A DNA stretch of 64,000 nucleotides from Vreelandella venusta (GTDB lineage: Bacteria; Pseudomonadota; Gammaproteobacteria; Pseudomonadales; Halomonadaceae). Shown piece after piece: positions 1 through 8,898 of the stretch. The stretch spans positions 1 to 64,000 of the forward strand of contig NZ_BJUL01000008.1 of NCBI RefSeq assembly GCF_007989605.1. The letters are read 5' to 3'. Under the pieces are notes generated by a model, which saw only the letters and a program-made list of their open reading frames with translations, had not been told where the DNA came from and ran no database searches. The translations under genes and the position numbers were made by a program. Within the stretch, counting starts at the first letter, position 1. The number at the start of each line of letters is the position of its first letter.

Positions 1-331
1 CGCGGAAGAAAAAAGCACTCCCTAGCCCCTGTCACAAAGCGGCCACACCGCACGTCATCCCCGAGCCACCACACCGTCATTCCCGAGTGGGGTGATCGGG
101 AATCCACCTTGTCCTGCAGCAGCCCGAAACCCCAGCCCAACATGGATTCCTGCTAAGGGCCTGCGGGAATGACGAGGGCGGCGCGGAGAAGTGCATAGAA
201 CTTCCTTAAAGCAACCGTTTTAATAAATTAAATAACAAGGAGTTACTGGTCCGTGGTGGCGTAAGTGCTGCCTAGCAACTAGTATGAGCGAGTACCTATC
301 ATTCAAGCAGCATCTCAGGAGGAGAAGCGAT
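1..331. other. Gene-free left end with a palindromic repeat
   Basis: No convincing coding region is seen before the small lipoprotein gene that starts at 332. The stretch holds a nested inverted repeat (75-174, listed separately). The part after about 200 is AT-rich and could carry the promoter of the lipoprotein gene, but I could not pick a single -35/-10 pair with confidence. Confidence 0.5.
75..174. repeat. Nested inverted repeat, REP/MITE-like
   Basis: CGTCATTCCCG at 75-85 is the perfect reverse complement of CGGGAATGACG at 164-174. Inside it, GGAATCCA at 99-106 pairs with TGGATTCC at 143-150. The element is about 100 bp and intergenic. A near copy of the outer arm (CGTCATCCCCGAG) lies just upstream at about 54-66. 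Inverted repeats with GTCATTCCCG ends are common intergenic repeats in proteobacteria; the class assignment here is inference. Confidence 0.6.
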
Positions 332-520
332 ATGAGTACCCCGTTGATGAAGAAGCTTGCAGTTGCGCTACTGATGGCCATGATGATGGGTGGCCTAGCT
401 GCCTGTGATAATCAGGGGCCTGCTGAAGAAGCCGGTGAAAACATTGATGAGAGCATGGAAGATGCGGGCGAAAGCCTAGAAGAGATGGGCGAGAATATTG
501 AAGAGTCTGCTGAGGAGTAA
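332..520 (+). CDS. Small acidic lipoprotein
   Basis: A 62-residue protein with a lipoprotein signal: two Lys at positions 7-8, a hydrophobic stretch rich in Leu/Ala/Met, and a lipobox LAAC ending in Cys25. The mature part is short and strongly acidic, with a loosely repeated Glu-x-x-Gly-Glu pattern (AGENIDESMEDAGESLEEMG). I chose ATG 332 because AGGAGGAG lies at 317-324 directly upstream; an in-frame upstream start at 284 has no such site. It is probably anchored to a membrane in the envelope. The size resembles entericidin-like lipoproteins but sequence identity to that family is not clear. A strong hairpin terminator follows. Function unknown. Confidence 0.7.
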   Translation: MSTPLMKKLAVALLMAMMMGGLAACDNQGPAEEAGENIDESMEDAGESLEEMGENIEESAEE

Positions 521-572
521 ACGAGCGCCTCTTCACCGCGTATCGGTAGCGTATCGTTACGTTACCGATACA

Positions 573-602
573 AAAACAGCCGCTAAAAAGCGGCTGTTTT
601 GC
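573..602. terminator. Rho-independent terminator, bidirectional
   Basis: A 12-bp perfect stem AAAACAGCCGCT / AGCGGCTGTTTT with an AAAA loop and T-rich or A-rich flanks on both sides. It lies between the lipoprotein gene (+) and the convergent Tim44-domain gene (-), so it can serve both. Confidence 0.85.
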
Positions 603-658
603 GTTCTAAGGCAGTTATGCTACTGATCAGATGCGTACATACTGGCTGCCTTTAATGG

Positions 659-1510
659 CTATGAGCTTGGGTTTTGCTCAATACCTTGTAGGTACCAGGG
701 CGCTTGGTCGCGCAGACTACGCGTTAGGTGCCATGTTTCGTTGAACTCAGTTTGCTCACTGTTCTCTTCCAAAATACCGTGGAAAATAACGCTGACTTCG
801 GCATGGTCATCGTACTCTTTGATATCACCTAGTTCAGCAAACAGACGCACCATCTCGGTACGGTTGTTGGCAGGCTGCTCAGCACGCTCCTGGCGCAGTA
901 GATTATAGAGTTCCGGCGTGACGTACTCTTGGATTTGGCTAAAGTCGTTATTATCCCAAGCGCGCTGGAGCTGCATGAAGTGCTCTTTGGCACTGCCCAA
1001 AAAACGCTCTTTATCGAACCAGGCCGGCGTGCTTTGTAAGCTGCTCGCCAAACTGCCAGGTGCTGCGGTAAAGCTGCTCGGTGTGTGCTGAGTCTCCTGG
1101 CGTTCACGTTGATAGCCTGACGCCGTGGCTGATGCTGGCCGTCGCTGTTGCATAAAGGCGCGGAAAGCGAAGATTGCTAAGGCAACAATTCCAGCCATTA
1201 GCAGTATGTCCATAAGGCGCAGCTCATCAAACGCGCCGCCGAAGAAGAGGGCGGCCAGCAAGCCACCGGCGAGTAAGCCTCCCATCATTCCGCCCATGCC
1301 GCCACGACGAGGAGTGGTCGCCGCGCCTGCGCTCTGTTGCTGGGTGCCCTGTGTCTGCTGTTGTGTTGGAGTGCTGGCGGGCTTATCCGCCGAGCGAGAA
1401 ACACTACCCATACTGCTACCGCCGCCTAAGCGTCGCGCTTCGGCATAGTCAACGGCGGCACTTATGCCCATCACGCTGACCAGGAACATAGCAAACAACT
1501 GTCGTAACAT
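659..1510 (-). CDS. Tim44-domain membrane protein
   Basis: 283 residues. The N-terminus has a signal-like hydrophobic stretch (about 3-22), then a Gly/Ser/Gln-rich low-complexity linker with RRGGMGGMMGG, then a hydrophobic segment at about 85-115 that should span the membrane, and a soluble C-terminal domain (about 160-280) resembling bacterial Tim44/MRPL45-like domains (KEHFMQLQRAWDNNDF near its start). Bacterial members are envelope proteins of poorly known role; the mitochondrial relative works in protein import, but that function should not be transferred. The ATG at 1510 is preceded by GGAG at a suitable distance. It is monocistronic and convergent with the upstream lipoprotein gene. Confidence 0.8.
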   Translation of the reverse strand: MLRQLFAMFLVSVMGISAAVDYAEARRLGGGSSMGSVSRSADKPASTPTQQQTQGTQQQSAGAATTPRRGGMGGMMGGLLAGGLLAALFFGGAFDELRLMDILLMAGIVALAIFAFRAFMQQRRPASATASGYQRERQETQHTPSSFTAAPGSLASSLQSTPAWFDKERFLGSAKEHFMQLQRAWDNNDFSQIQEYVTPELYNLLRQERAEQPANNRTEMVRLFAELGDIKEYDDHAEVSVIFHGILEENSEQTEFNETWHLTRSLRDQAPWYLQGIEQNPSS

Positions 1511-1654
1511 TTTGATTCTCCATGAGAGATGCAGAAAGTAAGGTGATCCACCTCGGGAGAGGCGTATCGGGAATAAGCAGTGATAAGTTTACCGTGTAAG
1601 TGGGGAAACGGGTTAAGGTGTTGTTGTGTATAAAGACAAAAAGAGGTTAAGAAA

Positions 1655-2230
1655 GTGCGCTTACATCAAGCTCAAAGTTTGTTACTCATTGTCGACTTTC
1701 AAGCGGGGCTCTTGCCCGTGATTGATGGAGGTCAATCAGCGATTGAAGAAGCTGCTTGGTTGGCTAGTGTTGCTAATGCAGTAAACGTCCCTGTTTGGCT
1801 AACTGAGCAGTATCCAGAGAGGCTCGGTGGTACTGCTCCAGCGTTATTAAATGCACTCGGCGATCATCGCATTTGGCAAAAGCATCATTTCAGCGCAATG
1901 GAAGAGGCTGCGTTTGCTGAAGCACTTGCCGAACATGGGGCTAAACAAGTGATTCTTTGCGGCACGGAAGCTCATATCTGCGTTTTGCAAAGTGCGCTTG
2001 GCTTGTTAGAAGCGGGGTATCAAGTGTTTTGGCTGAGCGAAGCGACGGCGAGCCGTCGCAGTGATGAGGCCCGCCTTGCTCGGGAGCGCGCTTGTGCTAA
2101 CGGAGCGGTGGCGGTGACAGCAGACATGGTGGCCTATGAATGGCTATATCGCTGTGATACGCCACTGTTCAAAGATGTCCATCAACGCTTTCTAAAGCCG
2201 CGCTCGGCGCGCGCTGTGACTTTCTTCTAA
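1655..2230 (+). CDS. Isochorismatase-family cysteine hydrolase
   Basis: 191 residues, single cysteine-hydrolase domain. The expected catalytic residues are visible: Asp14 (LIVDFQ), Lys76 (IWQKHH) and Cys109 (GTEAHICV), the last in the characteristic GxEAHIC context. This group (YcaC-like) hydrolyses amide or vinyl-ether bonds in small molecules; the actual substrate is not evident. The start is GTG at 1655, supported by AAGAGG about 8 bases upstream. It ends 10 bp before the convergent yaaA gene. Confidence 0.85.
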   Translation: MRLHQAQSLLLIVDFQAGLLPVIDGGQSAIEEAAWLASVANAVNVPVWLTEQYPERLGGTAPALLNALGDHRIWQKHHFSAMEEAAFAEALAEHGAKQVILCGTEAHICVLQSALGLLEAGYQVFWLSEATASRRSDEARLARERACANGAVAVTADMVAYEWLYRCDTPLFKDVHQRFLKPRSARAVTFF

Positions 2231-2239
2231 TGAGTGCGT

Positions 2240-3022
2240 TTATTGACGAGCATTTTCGTTACGGGTGAACACTAAGGTGTCACCTTGAGAGGCCGTAGGA
2301 TCAAACCGATACCCAGCCACGTCAAAAGCAGTGAGTTGCTCGGGATCGTTGATTTGTTGTTGGATAATCCATGCGCTCATCAAGCCGCGGGCTTTTTTTG
2401 CATAAAAACTAATGATTTTGAACGAGCCGTTTTTCTCGTCTTTGAAAACGGGGGTGATGATCCGAGCGGCTAGCTTTTTCGTATCGATCGCCTTGAAGTA
2501 TTCGTTAGAGGCAAGGTTGACCAGTACGTTTGAGCCACTTTCTGCAATGGCGCTATTAAGCGCTTGCGTTAACGTTGGCTTCCAGTAAGCGTAAAGGTCC
2601 TTGCCAGCGTCGTTGGGCAGTTTGGTGCCCATCTCCAGCCGATAGGCCTGGATTAGGTCCAGTGGACGCAGCAAGCCGTATAGCCCCGATAGAATGCGTA
2701 GGTGTTGCTGAGCAAAAAGGTTGTCGTCATCGCTAAAGGTGTTGGCTTCTAACCCTGTGTAGACATCTCCTTGGAAAGCCTGAACCGCTGGCTTGGCATT
2801 ATCCAAGGTGAACGGCGGTTGCCAGTCAGCGAAGCGTGCAGCGTTAAGGCCCGCCAATTTATCGCTGATGCCCATTAAATCGCTGAGTTGTTGTGGTGAA
2901 TAATCGCGCAGAATCTCAATTAATGGTTGGCTATGGTCGAGAAAGTCGGGCTGGGTGACCTTATCGGTTGTTGAGGGTGTCTCAAAGTCTAGCGTTTTGG
3001 CGGGGGAAATAACGCTCAGCAT
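2240..3022 (-). CDS. yaaA: Peroxide stress protein YaaA (DUF328)
   Basis: 260 residues, the usual length for YaaA, beginning with the family signature [16 protein letters not shown]. Conserved blocks such as [15 protein letters not shown] and the ARG-containing stretch ([11 protein letters not shown]) are present. In E. coli the protein lowers free iron and protects DNA from Fenton damage under peroxide stress. It is cytoplasmic. The ATG at 3022 has AAGGAGCA upstream. Confidence 0.95.
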   Translation of the reverse strand: MLSVISPAKTLDFETPSTTDKVTQPDFLDHSQPLIEILRDYSPQQLSDLMGISDKLAGLNAARFADWQPPFTLDNAKPAVQAFQGDVYTGLEANTFSDDDNLFAQQHLRILSGLYGLLRPLDLIQAYRLEMGTKLPNDAGKDLYAYWKPTLTQALNSAIAESGSNVLVNLASNEYFKAIDTKKLAARIITPVFKDEKNGSFKIISFYAKKARGLMSAWIIQQQINDPEQLTAFDVAGYRFDPTASQGDTLVFTRNENARQ

Positions 3023-3126
3023 GGCGTGCTCCTTATGCCGTGACAGAAAAGAGGAAGAAGTGACTGATACGATTATACCAAGCCTCGGCGATGGCCGAGG
3101 CTATCGGTTTGATAGTGAAAACGTGA

Positions 3127-4158
3127 TTAGGGGCAGGGGTTAGGCATCCGACGATGGATGTCGTCGATCGCGGTGAGCACTTCTTCATCCAGCTTAAGGC
3201 TCTCGCTGTCGAGGTTGCTTTCAAGCTGATCCATCGTGGTGGCGCCAATAATATTGCTGGTCAGGAAATGGCGAGAGTTTACAAATGCCAGCGCCATTTG
3301 GGCAGGATCCAAGTCATGCGCCCTGGCCAGTTGAACGTAGGCCTGCGTTGCCGCTTCTGCTTCTGGCGAGGTATAGCGTTTAAACCGCTCATAAAGCGTC
3401 AAGCGCCCTTTCGGTGGCTGTGCACCATCAAGGTACTTACCCGACAGCACACCAAAGCCCAGCGGCGAGTAAGCGAGTAAGCCCACGTCTTCACGGTGAG
3501 CGATTTCAGCGAGACCGACTTCAAACGAACGGTTAAGTAAGTTATAGGGGTTTTGAATAGATGCGACCCGCGGCAGCCCCAACTGCTCAGATAACTGCAG
3601 CATGCGCATAACTCCCCATGGCGTTTCATTAGAAAGGCCAATGGCGCGGACTTTTCCGGCATCAACAAGTTCTTTTAGTGCTGACAGTGTTTCTTCTAGC
3701 GGCGTTGCGTCTTCTTGCTCTTCATGGGTATAACCCAGCTGGCCAAAAAAGTTGGTTTTTCGGTCTGGCCAGTGCAATTGATAGAGATCGATATAGTCAG
3801 TGTTGAGACGTGCAAGGCTGGTTTCAACAGCTTGATGTAGATGGTCGCGAGTCATTCTTGGACCACCACGAATATGGTCTAAGCCAGGGCCAGCGGCTTT
3901 GGTAGCAATAATGACATCGTCTCTGGCACTGCGGGCTTTCAGCCAACTGCCAATATAAGACTCTGTAAGCCCTTGCGTTTCAGCCTTTGGTGGAACCGGG
4001 TACATTTCAGCGGTATCAATAAAATTGATGCCAAAAGCGACTGCGCGATCAAGCTGCTCGTGGGCTTCTGATTCACTATTTTGTTCGCCGAAGGTCATGG
4101 TGCCTAAGCAAAGTCGGCTGACCTCCATCCCGGTTCTACCCAGTGGGCGCGTTTGCAT
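3127..4158 (-). CDS. NADP(H)-dependent aldo/keto reductase, Tas-type
   Basis: 343 residues, one TIM-barrel aldo/keto reductase domain. The catalytic tetrad is visible as Asp48, Tyr53 (DTAEMY), Lys87 (IATKAAG) and His129 (YQLHW). The insert MYPVPPKAETQG and the PDRKTNFFGQLGY segment are typical of the Tas/YghZ branch, which reduces aldehydes or ketones with NADPH in the cytoplasm. I placed the start at ATG 4158, which has GAGGAG upstream; a longer frame to 4236 lacks support. The physiological substrate is unknown. Confidence 0.9.
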   Translation of the reverse strand: MQTRPLGRTGMEVSRLCLGTMTFGEQNSESEAHEQLDRAVAFGINFIDTAEMYPVPPKAETQGLTESYIGSWLKARSARDDVIIATKAAGPGLDHIRGGPRMTRDHLHQAVETSLARLNTDYIDLYQLHWPDRKTNFFGQLGYTHEEQEDATPLEETLSALKELVDAGKVRAIGLSNETPWGVMRMLQLSEQLGLPRVASIQNPYNLLNRSFEVGLAEIAHREDVGLLAYSPLGFGVLSGKYLDGAQPPKGRLTLYERFKRYTSPEAEAATQAYVQLARAHDLDPAQMALAFVNSRHFLTSNIIGATTMDQLESNLDSESLKLDEEVLTAIDDIHRRMPNPCP

Positions 4159-4409
4159 TATCGTCTCCTCAATGAAGCGAAATTGCCTCAGGATATTCGG
4201 TGATAAACGCCGTAAATAACGGCGCGTGACAGGCATGTTAGCGAGGCGCTACAAAAGCAGCAAATCAATAGGGTTGAGTAAGCGCAAAGGCAGGCGTATG
4301 CTTGCCAGCCCATCGACCAGCCTAGCGCTGGTTAATCGTATGGTTAGCGGTCAGATCGTAGCAGTGATGGCTAGCCGAGGATCTCAACAGATAGGCAGGG
4401 TGGTTTGCC

Positions 4410-4904
4410 ATGCCGCAGGCATCAACTTTGTTTACCCGGTTAGAGTTTCGCCTAGCCGAACAGCTGTTTCATACTCGCTGGTTATTGCCGCGTTCACCGC
4501 GCACCCAGCGGTTGACGATGCGCTTGTTTAAACGCTGTGCAGAAGCGGGGCATCCGGACGCACAGTCGATCTACGGCCACATGCTGTTTCATCGCAGCTT
4601 GTCGCCGCAGGATAAGGCGCGTGGCGCACGTTATGTGCTAGAAGCGGCTCAGGCTGGCGATATAAGATCACAGTATCAAGCAGCGCAAATTCATGAGCAT
4701 GGGTGTGTTCAGTATCCGCGGCGCGAGGATTACGCGGTAACGTGGTATGCCCGAGCTGCTCAGTCAGGCCATTATTTGGCCGCAGAGCGATTAGCGCGCG
4801 CCTATCGGCTAGGTGAGCTAGGCTTGGCTGTAGACGGCGAGCAAGCGGCCTACTGGCAACGCTTGGCTGATCGTCAGTCAACGACGGAAATGGCGGCCGC
4901 CTAG
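4410..4904 (+). CDS. Sel1-like repeat protein
   Basis: 164 residues with two to three Sel1/TPR-like helical repeats: CAEAGHPDAQSIYGHML, EAAQAGDIRSQYQAAQIHE and YARAAQSGHYLAAERLARAY show the A-x-x-G-x-x-x-A-x-x-x-L/A pattern. Such repeats mediate protein-protein contacts. No signal peptide is obvious, so it is probably cytoplasmic. It ends 35 bp before the exonuclease gene on the same strand and may be co-transcribed with it. The start is uncertain, since no strong ribosome site precedes ATG 4410. Confidence 0.7.
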   Translation: MPQASTLFTRLEFRLAEQLFHTRWLLPRSPRTQRLTMRLFKRCAEAGHPDAQSIYGHMLFHRSLSPQDKARGARYVLEAAQAGDIRSQYQAAQIHEHGCVQYPRREDYAVTWYARAAQSGHYLAAERLARAYRLGELGLAVDGEQAAYWQRLADRQSTTEMAAA

Positions 4905-4939
4905 AAGAAAGTCAGTGGTTTGGCCGCTGAGATCAGTGA

Positions 4940-5464
4940 ATGAGGAAATCAGTGTCCGAGACGCTACCGACAGTGCTAGATATTGAAGCGTCCGGATTTG
5001 GGCGCGGCAGCTATCCTATTGAAGTTGGCATTGCGCGTGCCGACGGTAGCTGCTGCGCGTTTCTCATTCAGCCGTTGGCGGAGTGGACGCATTGGGACTC
5101 CAAAGCTGAACTTTTACACGGAATCTCCCGAGCTCGGTTACAGCGAGAAGGCTACCCTGTACGCCAAGTGGCGCAGTGGCTAAACGACGAACTGCGTGAG
5201 ATAGGCAAGGCTTATAGTGATAGCTGGGGATACGATAACACCTGGTTGTCGCTGCTGTTTCACCATGCGGGAATGCTGCCGCGTTTCCGTTTAGAAGCAT
5301 TGCGGATTTTGCTCAGCGAAGAGCAGCAAGCTCTGTGGAGTAACACAAAGGAAGCGGTTATCGCCGAGCGTGGTATACACCGTCACCGCGCGGGCGAGGA
5401 TGCTCGTCTGTTACAGCTCACTTATCAGCGTACCTATCTACTAGCTGAAGGCACTAAACGCTGA
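4940..5464 (+). CDS. DEDD-family 3'-5' exonuclease-like protein
   Basis: About 174 residues. An N-terminal DIEASG motif matches ExoI of the RNase T/DnaQ fold, a central WGYDNTWLSLLF stretch sits where ExoII is expected, and HRHRAGEDARLL near the C-terminus matches ExoIII with the HxAxxDA pattern. It probably degrades DNA or RNA 3' ends; the target is unknown. The start could be ATG 4940 or GTG 4952; the latter has GAGGA just upstream and gives 170 residues. Confidence 0.8.
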   Translation: MRKSVSETLPTVLDIEASGFGRGSYPIEVGIARADGSCCAFLIQPLAEWTHWDSKAELLHGISRARLQREGYPVRQVAQWLNDELREIGKAYSDSWGYDNTWLSLLFHHAGMLPRFRLEALRILLSEEQQALWSNTKEAVIAERGIHRHRAGEDARLLQLTYQRTYLLAEGTKR

Positions 5465-5560
5465 TACCGGGAGTGTTCTTAGGACGGAGCATCAGTGCTG
5501 GTTGTAAACGCTACTCTTAATGACTGCCCTTAATCACTCTATCTCTTTAACACTATCGGC

Positions 5561-6112
5561 TTACGCTGAGCCAAGCTGTGTTTCTAATGCAGCCAGTAGT
5601 TGGTTGGGCGTGGGCGCATCCATCAACATATCGCGTGTTGTTTGGGCTAAAAAACCGTGGCTGACGGTACTATCCAAAAAGGTAAGCAGTGGGGCATAAA
5701 AGCCATCGGTATCGAGTAGGCCCATGGGCTTTTCGTGAAGTCCTAAATAGCCCCAGGTCCAGATTTCAAACAGCTCTTCAAAGGTGCCTATGCCGCCAGG
5801 TAGGGCAATAAAGGCATCAGCATTGGCGGCCATGGTCGCTTTGCGCTCATGCATATTTGGCACGCGTATCAGCTCAGTCAAGCCAAAGTGTGCCTGCTCG
5901 CGATCAACAAGGTGATCGGGCATCACGCCGATCACTTTACCGCCTGCCTCTAGCGCCGCATTGGCGAGCGCCCCCATCAAACCAATACGGGCACCGCCAT
6001 AAACAAGCGTGTGTCCGTGGTCGGCAATGGCGGTGCCAAGTGCGTTGGCGGCCTGGCGAAAAGCGGGGGTATTCCCTTCACGCGAGCCGAGATATACACA
6101 AATTCGTGCCAT
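5561..6112 (-). CDS. LOG-family Rossmann-fold protein (TIGR00730)
   Basis: 183 residues with the two family signatures: GGARIGLMG at 39-47 and PGGIGTFEE at 105-113, the latter forming the active site of nucleoside 5'-monophosphate phosphoribohydrolases. Family members cleave N6-modified or ordinary AMP to a free base and ribose 5-phosphate. The length is normal and the start is backed by AAGGA upstream of ATG 6112. The bacterial physiological role is not firmly established. Confidence 0.9.
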   Translation of the reverse strand: MARICVYLGSREGNTPAFRQAANALGTAIADHGHTLVYGGARIGLMGALANAALEAGGKVIGVMPDHLVDREQAHFGLTELIRVPNMHERKATMAANADAFIALPGGIGTFEELFEIWTWGYLGLHEKPMGLLDTDGFYAPLLTFLDSTVSHGFLAQTTRDMLMDAPTPNQLLAALETQLGSA

Positions 6113-6182
6113 GGTAAGCGTCCTTATGACAGGTCAGCTGCTGATAAATGGGCGGTGAGTTATCAAGCCATGAATGTGCCCG

Positions 6183-6704
6183 TTAGCGTAGGCAGCGCTG
6201 AACGTTGTAGTGCTCATCCATCCATTGCCCGATCACGTTATTACCGCATAAATGGTGGGCATACTGAGTGTGCAAGCAGCGTACCTGTTGCCAGTTGCTA
6301 ATGCCGCCCACACCTCGTTCGGTGAGAACATCGCTATAGCCAAGCTTAGCGACTTCATCGCGTTGGGCATCGCTCATATACGCCCAACGTGCCTTAACGT
6401 AATCGTGATGGCTTTGTTGGTAAGCATCCAGAAACTCAGGCTCTTCCTGAAGGCGCTGCTCCAGCGACTTAATGACACCTACGGCTTCAATTCGTGAGAT
6501 CTCAATTTTGAGTAGGTCGGAGCATAGCCAGTAAAGGGTGGGAAACGGTTTGCCATCGACAATTGGCGCCATACGCAGCACCAGCGGAGTGCCGTGGGCA
6601 TCGGTAGCCGCAACGGCTTCAATACCGCGAGGAGCACGCCCGAGCTGTTGCGTGATAATAGCTAGCTGGCGCTCATCGGGCGCTTGGTCGGTACGGATTA
6701 CCAT
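6183..6704 (-). CDS. DUF501 family protein
   Basis: 173 residues. The order of conserved blocks (QQLGRAPRG, PLVLRMAPIVDGKPFPTLYWL, EISRIEA, GVGGISNWQQVRCLHTQYAHHL) is that of the DUF501 family, a widespread bacterial family with conserved Cys and His residues (here in RCLHTQYAHHLCG) and no established function. It lies 12 bp from the preceding gene on the same strand and is probably in one operon with it and the thioesterase gene. Confidence 0.85.
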   Translation of the reverse strand: MVIRTDQAPDERQLAIITQQLGRAPRGIEAVAATDAHGTPLVLRMAPIVDGKPFPTLYWLCSDLLKIEISRIEAVGVIKSLEQRLQEEPEFLDAYQQSHHDYVKARWAYMSDAQRDEVAKLGYSDVLTERGVGGISNWQQVRCLHTQYAHHLCGNNVIGQWMDEHYNVQRCLR

Positions 6705-6716
6705 TGCGTTGATGTC

Positions 6717-7019
6717 TCACTTTCGGTCATCTTGAATAAACTTATTTGAGCGACCAACGGCGCGGAAGAAACAGCGATTAAGCTGTTCAGGTGTGGCGAC
6801 ATAGCACCACTTCTCTTCGCAATATTCTGCGGCTCGCGCCATTAATACATCGTAAAGTCGATTGAACGGGGCATCATAATCGTACGGGTCTGCGCCGAAC
6901 AAGCGGATATGCGGGTAGTCAGCAAAGCGCTCCATAAAATAGCGCTCAAGGTCGGCTTCAACGGCGCGATGCTGCGCCGTATTATCCGGATCGATCCAGA
7001 GATTATAACGGATTGCCAT
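6717..7019 (-). CDS. Hypothetical small protein
   Basis: 100 residues, not recognised. It is soluble, rich in Tyr, Asp and Arg, with no signal peptide or membrane segment (starts MAIRYNLWIDPDNTAQ). I placed the start at ATG 7019, which has AGGGA upstream. It lies between the thioesterase and DUF501 genes with short gaps, which suggests a three-gene operon. Confidence 0.65.
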   Translation of the reverse strand: MAIRYNLWIDPDNTAQHRAVEADLERYFMERFADYPHIRLFGADPYDYDAPFNRLYDVLMARAAEYCEEKWCYVATPEQLNRCFFRAVGRSNKFIQDDRK

Positions 7020-7058
7020 GGGAATTTCCCTGGGCCCCACCGAGCGGAGGGGAGTGAG

Positions 7059-7466
7059 TTAAGCTGGCGTTGGCGCGCTGTGTAAGTGTGCGGATAGCGC
7101 ATCACGCAAGTCACCTTCAATAGGTACCGCACGTTTTTCTTGATGGTCGTATTGCACCAGTACGGTATGCCCCACATTAGTCAGCGTGCCATCTTGGCGC
7201 GCCTCCTGAGTCACTGTAAACGAGCTGGTACCTAAACGTGTCAAATAGGTACGTAATTCGATGTCGTGGCCGTAGAACAGTTCAGCACGGTAATCAACTT
7301 CCATTCGCGCCATAATCAAACGCCACTGTTTAGGGTTGAGGTCTGGCGTAAACAGCCTGAATAAATCGTTACGTGCTAGCTCAAACCAAGCTGGCAGACG
7401 GGTATTATTAATATGGCCTAGTGCATCGGTATCGTAAAAAGCCGGCTCAATCATACGGGTGAACAT
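7059..7466 (-). CDS. Acyl-CoA thioesterase, 4HBT hotdog fold
   Basis: 135 residues with the YbgC/FadM-type active-site signature YDTDALGHINN at 11-21, including the acidic residue of the DxDxxGH pattern. It should hydrolyse acyl-CoA thioesters in the cytoplasm; the chain-length preference cannot be told from sequence. The start at ATG 7466 is preceded by AAGGA with a 7-base spacer. It heads a likely operon with the small hypothetical protein and the DUF501 gene. Confidence 0.88.
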   Translation of the reverse strand: MFTRMIEPAFYDTDALGHINNTRLPAWFELARNDLFRLFTPDLNPKQWRLIMARMEVDYRAELFYGHDIELRTYLTRLGTSSFTVTQEARQDGTLTNVGHTVLVQYDHQEKRAVPIEGDLRDALSAHLHSAPTPA

Positions 7467-7530
7467 CAGGAGATCCTTATTGGTTGTCAGCAATTCAGGC
7501 TAACCAGAATTACCCCTAGCGAGCGCTTGG

Positions 7531-8337
7531 TCAAGTGGCGCGACGTTGATACCAGGCGGTGAACTGCATCCAGCCAAGTAGCCACAGTGTGGCGGTTGCA
7601 AACCCCGCTAATGTTCCCCAGAAAAGGCCTAACGTGCTGTAAGTTAAAGAAACGCACAGCGTATAGCTCAGCAATGAGCCAAGCCCCATGGGGTAGTGTT
7701 TGATCACGGTTGCTGCTGGCGCGAACCCATAGTTTAAATGCAGGATGAGCAGAAAAGGCAGCATGGTGACTGGAAAAGCTGCTAGCGTACCCGCCCAGGC
7801 GGGGGGCAACCAATGAGCAAGCCAGGTAATCACAAAAACGATGGCGGTAGCCAAGCATGCTCGCGCGGCAAGTGCGGTAAGCGAAAAGGCACGACTGGCG
7901 GGGCTTTTTACATCAGGAATACTGCGAAATAATAGGCTAAATACAACGATAGCGCCGAGTGTGAGCAGCGTACCGCTAAGTCGCGTAAAATTGAACTGGG
8001 CAAGCACAGTGCTAACCGCGAACCATGCAATAAAGCCGCCTGCTAAGCCACCCGCGATGCCTTTGAATCCTGGCTGACGACCTGACACTACATAGCCTGC
8101 GACGAAAGCCATTGTGGCGGTGAAGCCTGCCAGTGTATGTACCGCGCTTTGAGTTGCAAAAAGCGGGGAGATTTCTAAGCCAATAAAAAACAGCGCTAAC
8201 GCGGTGCCTAGTGGGTAACCCGCCAGTAGCCCCGCTATACGGGGGCTGGCACGCACCGCAACGGCGCCAAGCCCGAGCACCATGCCAATTGAGAGGCCTA
8301 GTTTTGCCAGTTGCCAAGTGAGAGGAACCTCTATCAT
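7531..8337 (-). CDS. Integral membrane protein, unknown function
   Basis: 268 residues, almost entirely hydrophobic, with about eight candidate membrane helices and few charged loops. Gly-rich motifs (AGLLAGYPLGTALALFFIG and WAGTLAAFPVTMLPFLLIL) appear once in each half and resemble each other (G-x-x-A-x-x-P-x-x), suggesting an internal repeat as in small transporters. I do not recognise a named family. Confidence 0.7.
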   Translation of the reverse strand: MIEVPLTWQLAKLGLSIGMVLGLGAVAVRASPRIAGLLAGYPLGTALALFFIGLEISPLFATQSAVHTLAGFTATMAFVAGYVVSGRQPGFKGIAGGLAGGFIAWFAVSTVLAQFNFTRLSGTLLTLGAIVVFSLLFRSIPDVKSPASRAFSLTALAARACLATAIVFVITWLAHWLPPAWAGTLAAFPVTMLPFLLILHLNYGFAPAATVIKHYPMGLGSLLSYTLCVSLTYSTLGLFWGTLAGFATATLWLLGWMQFTAWYQRRAT

Positions 8338-8427
8338 GCGGTGTTTTCCTTGTTGTTATCAAATCACAAAGTCGCGGGTGCGCAAACGCCGTTAGTTACA
8401 CACCTCGTTAGTAGAAATGTTCGCTAG

Positions 8428-8865
8428 CTATACCAGACGGAGGCCCTGTTGATCGCGCCAAGCGGCCTCTAAGGCATTTTCGAGCGGCACTTTTAAGTGG
8501 GGCGGCAATGCATCATGAGCGGCTTGCAGCGAATCAAATGAGCGGTTGCGCAGCCAGCAGTAAGCCCAGGCGCAGGCCTCCGCATCACTTTGTGGAGTGG
8601 GGCGGGCGGGCATTTGGTTGAGTAAAAATACCGCGGTGCGAGGGGCCCAGAGTGGTATTTCACCATGTTCTTCATGGCTCCACTGCTCAAGTGTGGCGCC
8701 ACTTGGTGTCTCATCGGGTGTGCCCAGTTTTGCAACCCGCGCTGTTTCAGCCAAAATGAGTGCCAGTTGATCCGTATCGGCTTGGCCAAGTGAACGCCAC
8801 TGCCGCAACAACGCCGATAGTCCCGCGCGCATCTTGGTATAAAAGTCATCTTGCGGCATGCTCAA
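8428..8865 (-). CDS. Hypothetical protein
   Basis: 145 residues, soluble, Trp- and Ala-rich, no family recognised. The first codon of the frame is TTG at 8865 with GGGAG about 6 bases upstream; ATG 8859 is the alternative start and differs by two residues. It is divergent from the patB-type gene, with only a short shared upstream region. Confidence 0.6.
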   Translation of the reverse strand: MSMPQDDFYTKMRAGLSALLRQWRSLGQADTDQLALILAETARVAKLGTPDETPSGATLEQWSHEEHGEIPLWAPRTAVFLLNQMPARPTPQSDAEACAWAYCWLRNRSFDSLQAAHDALPPHLKVPLENALEAAWRDQQGLRLV

Positions 8866-8898
8866 TAGTTACTCCCAAGAACATAAGTGAGATTAATT

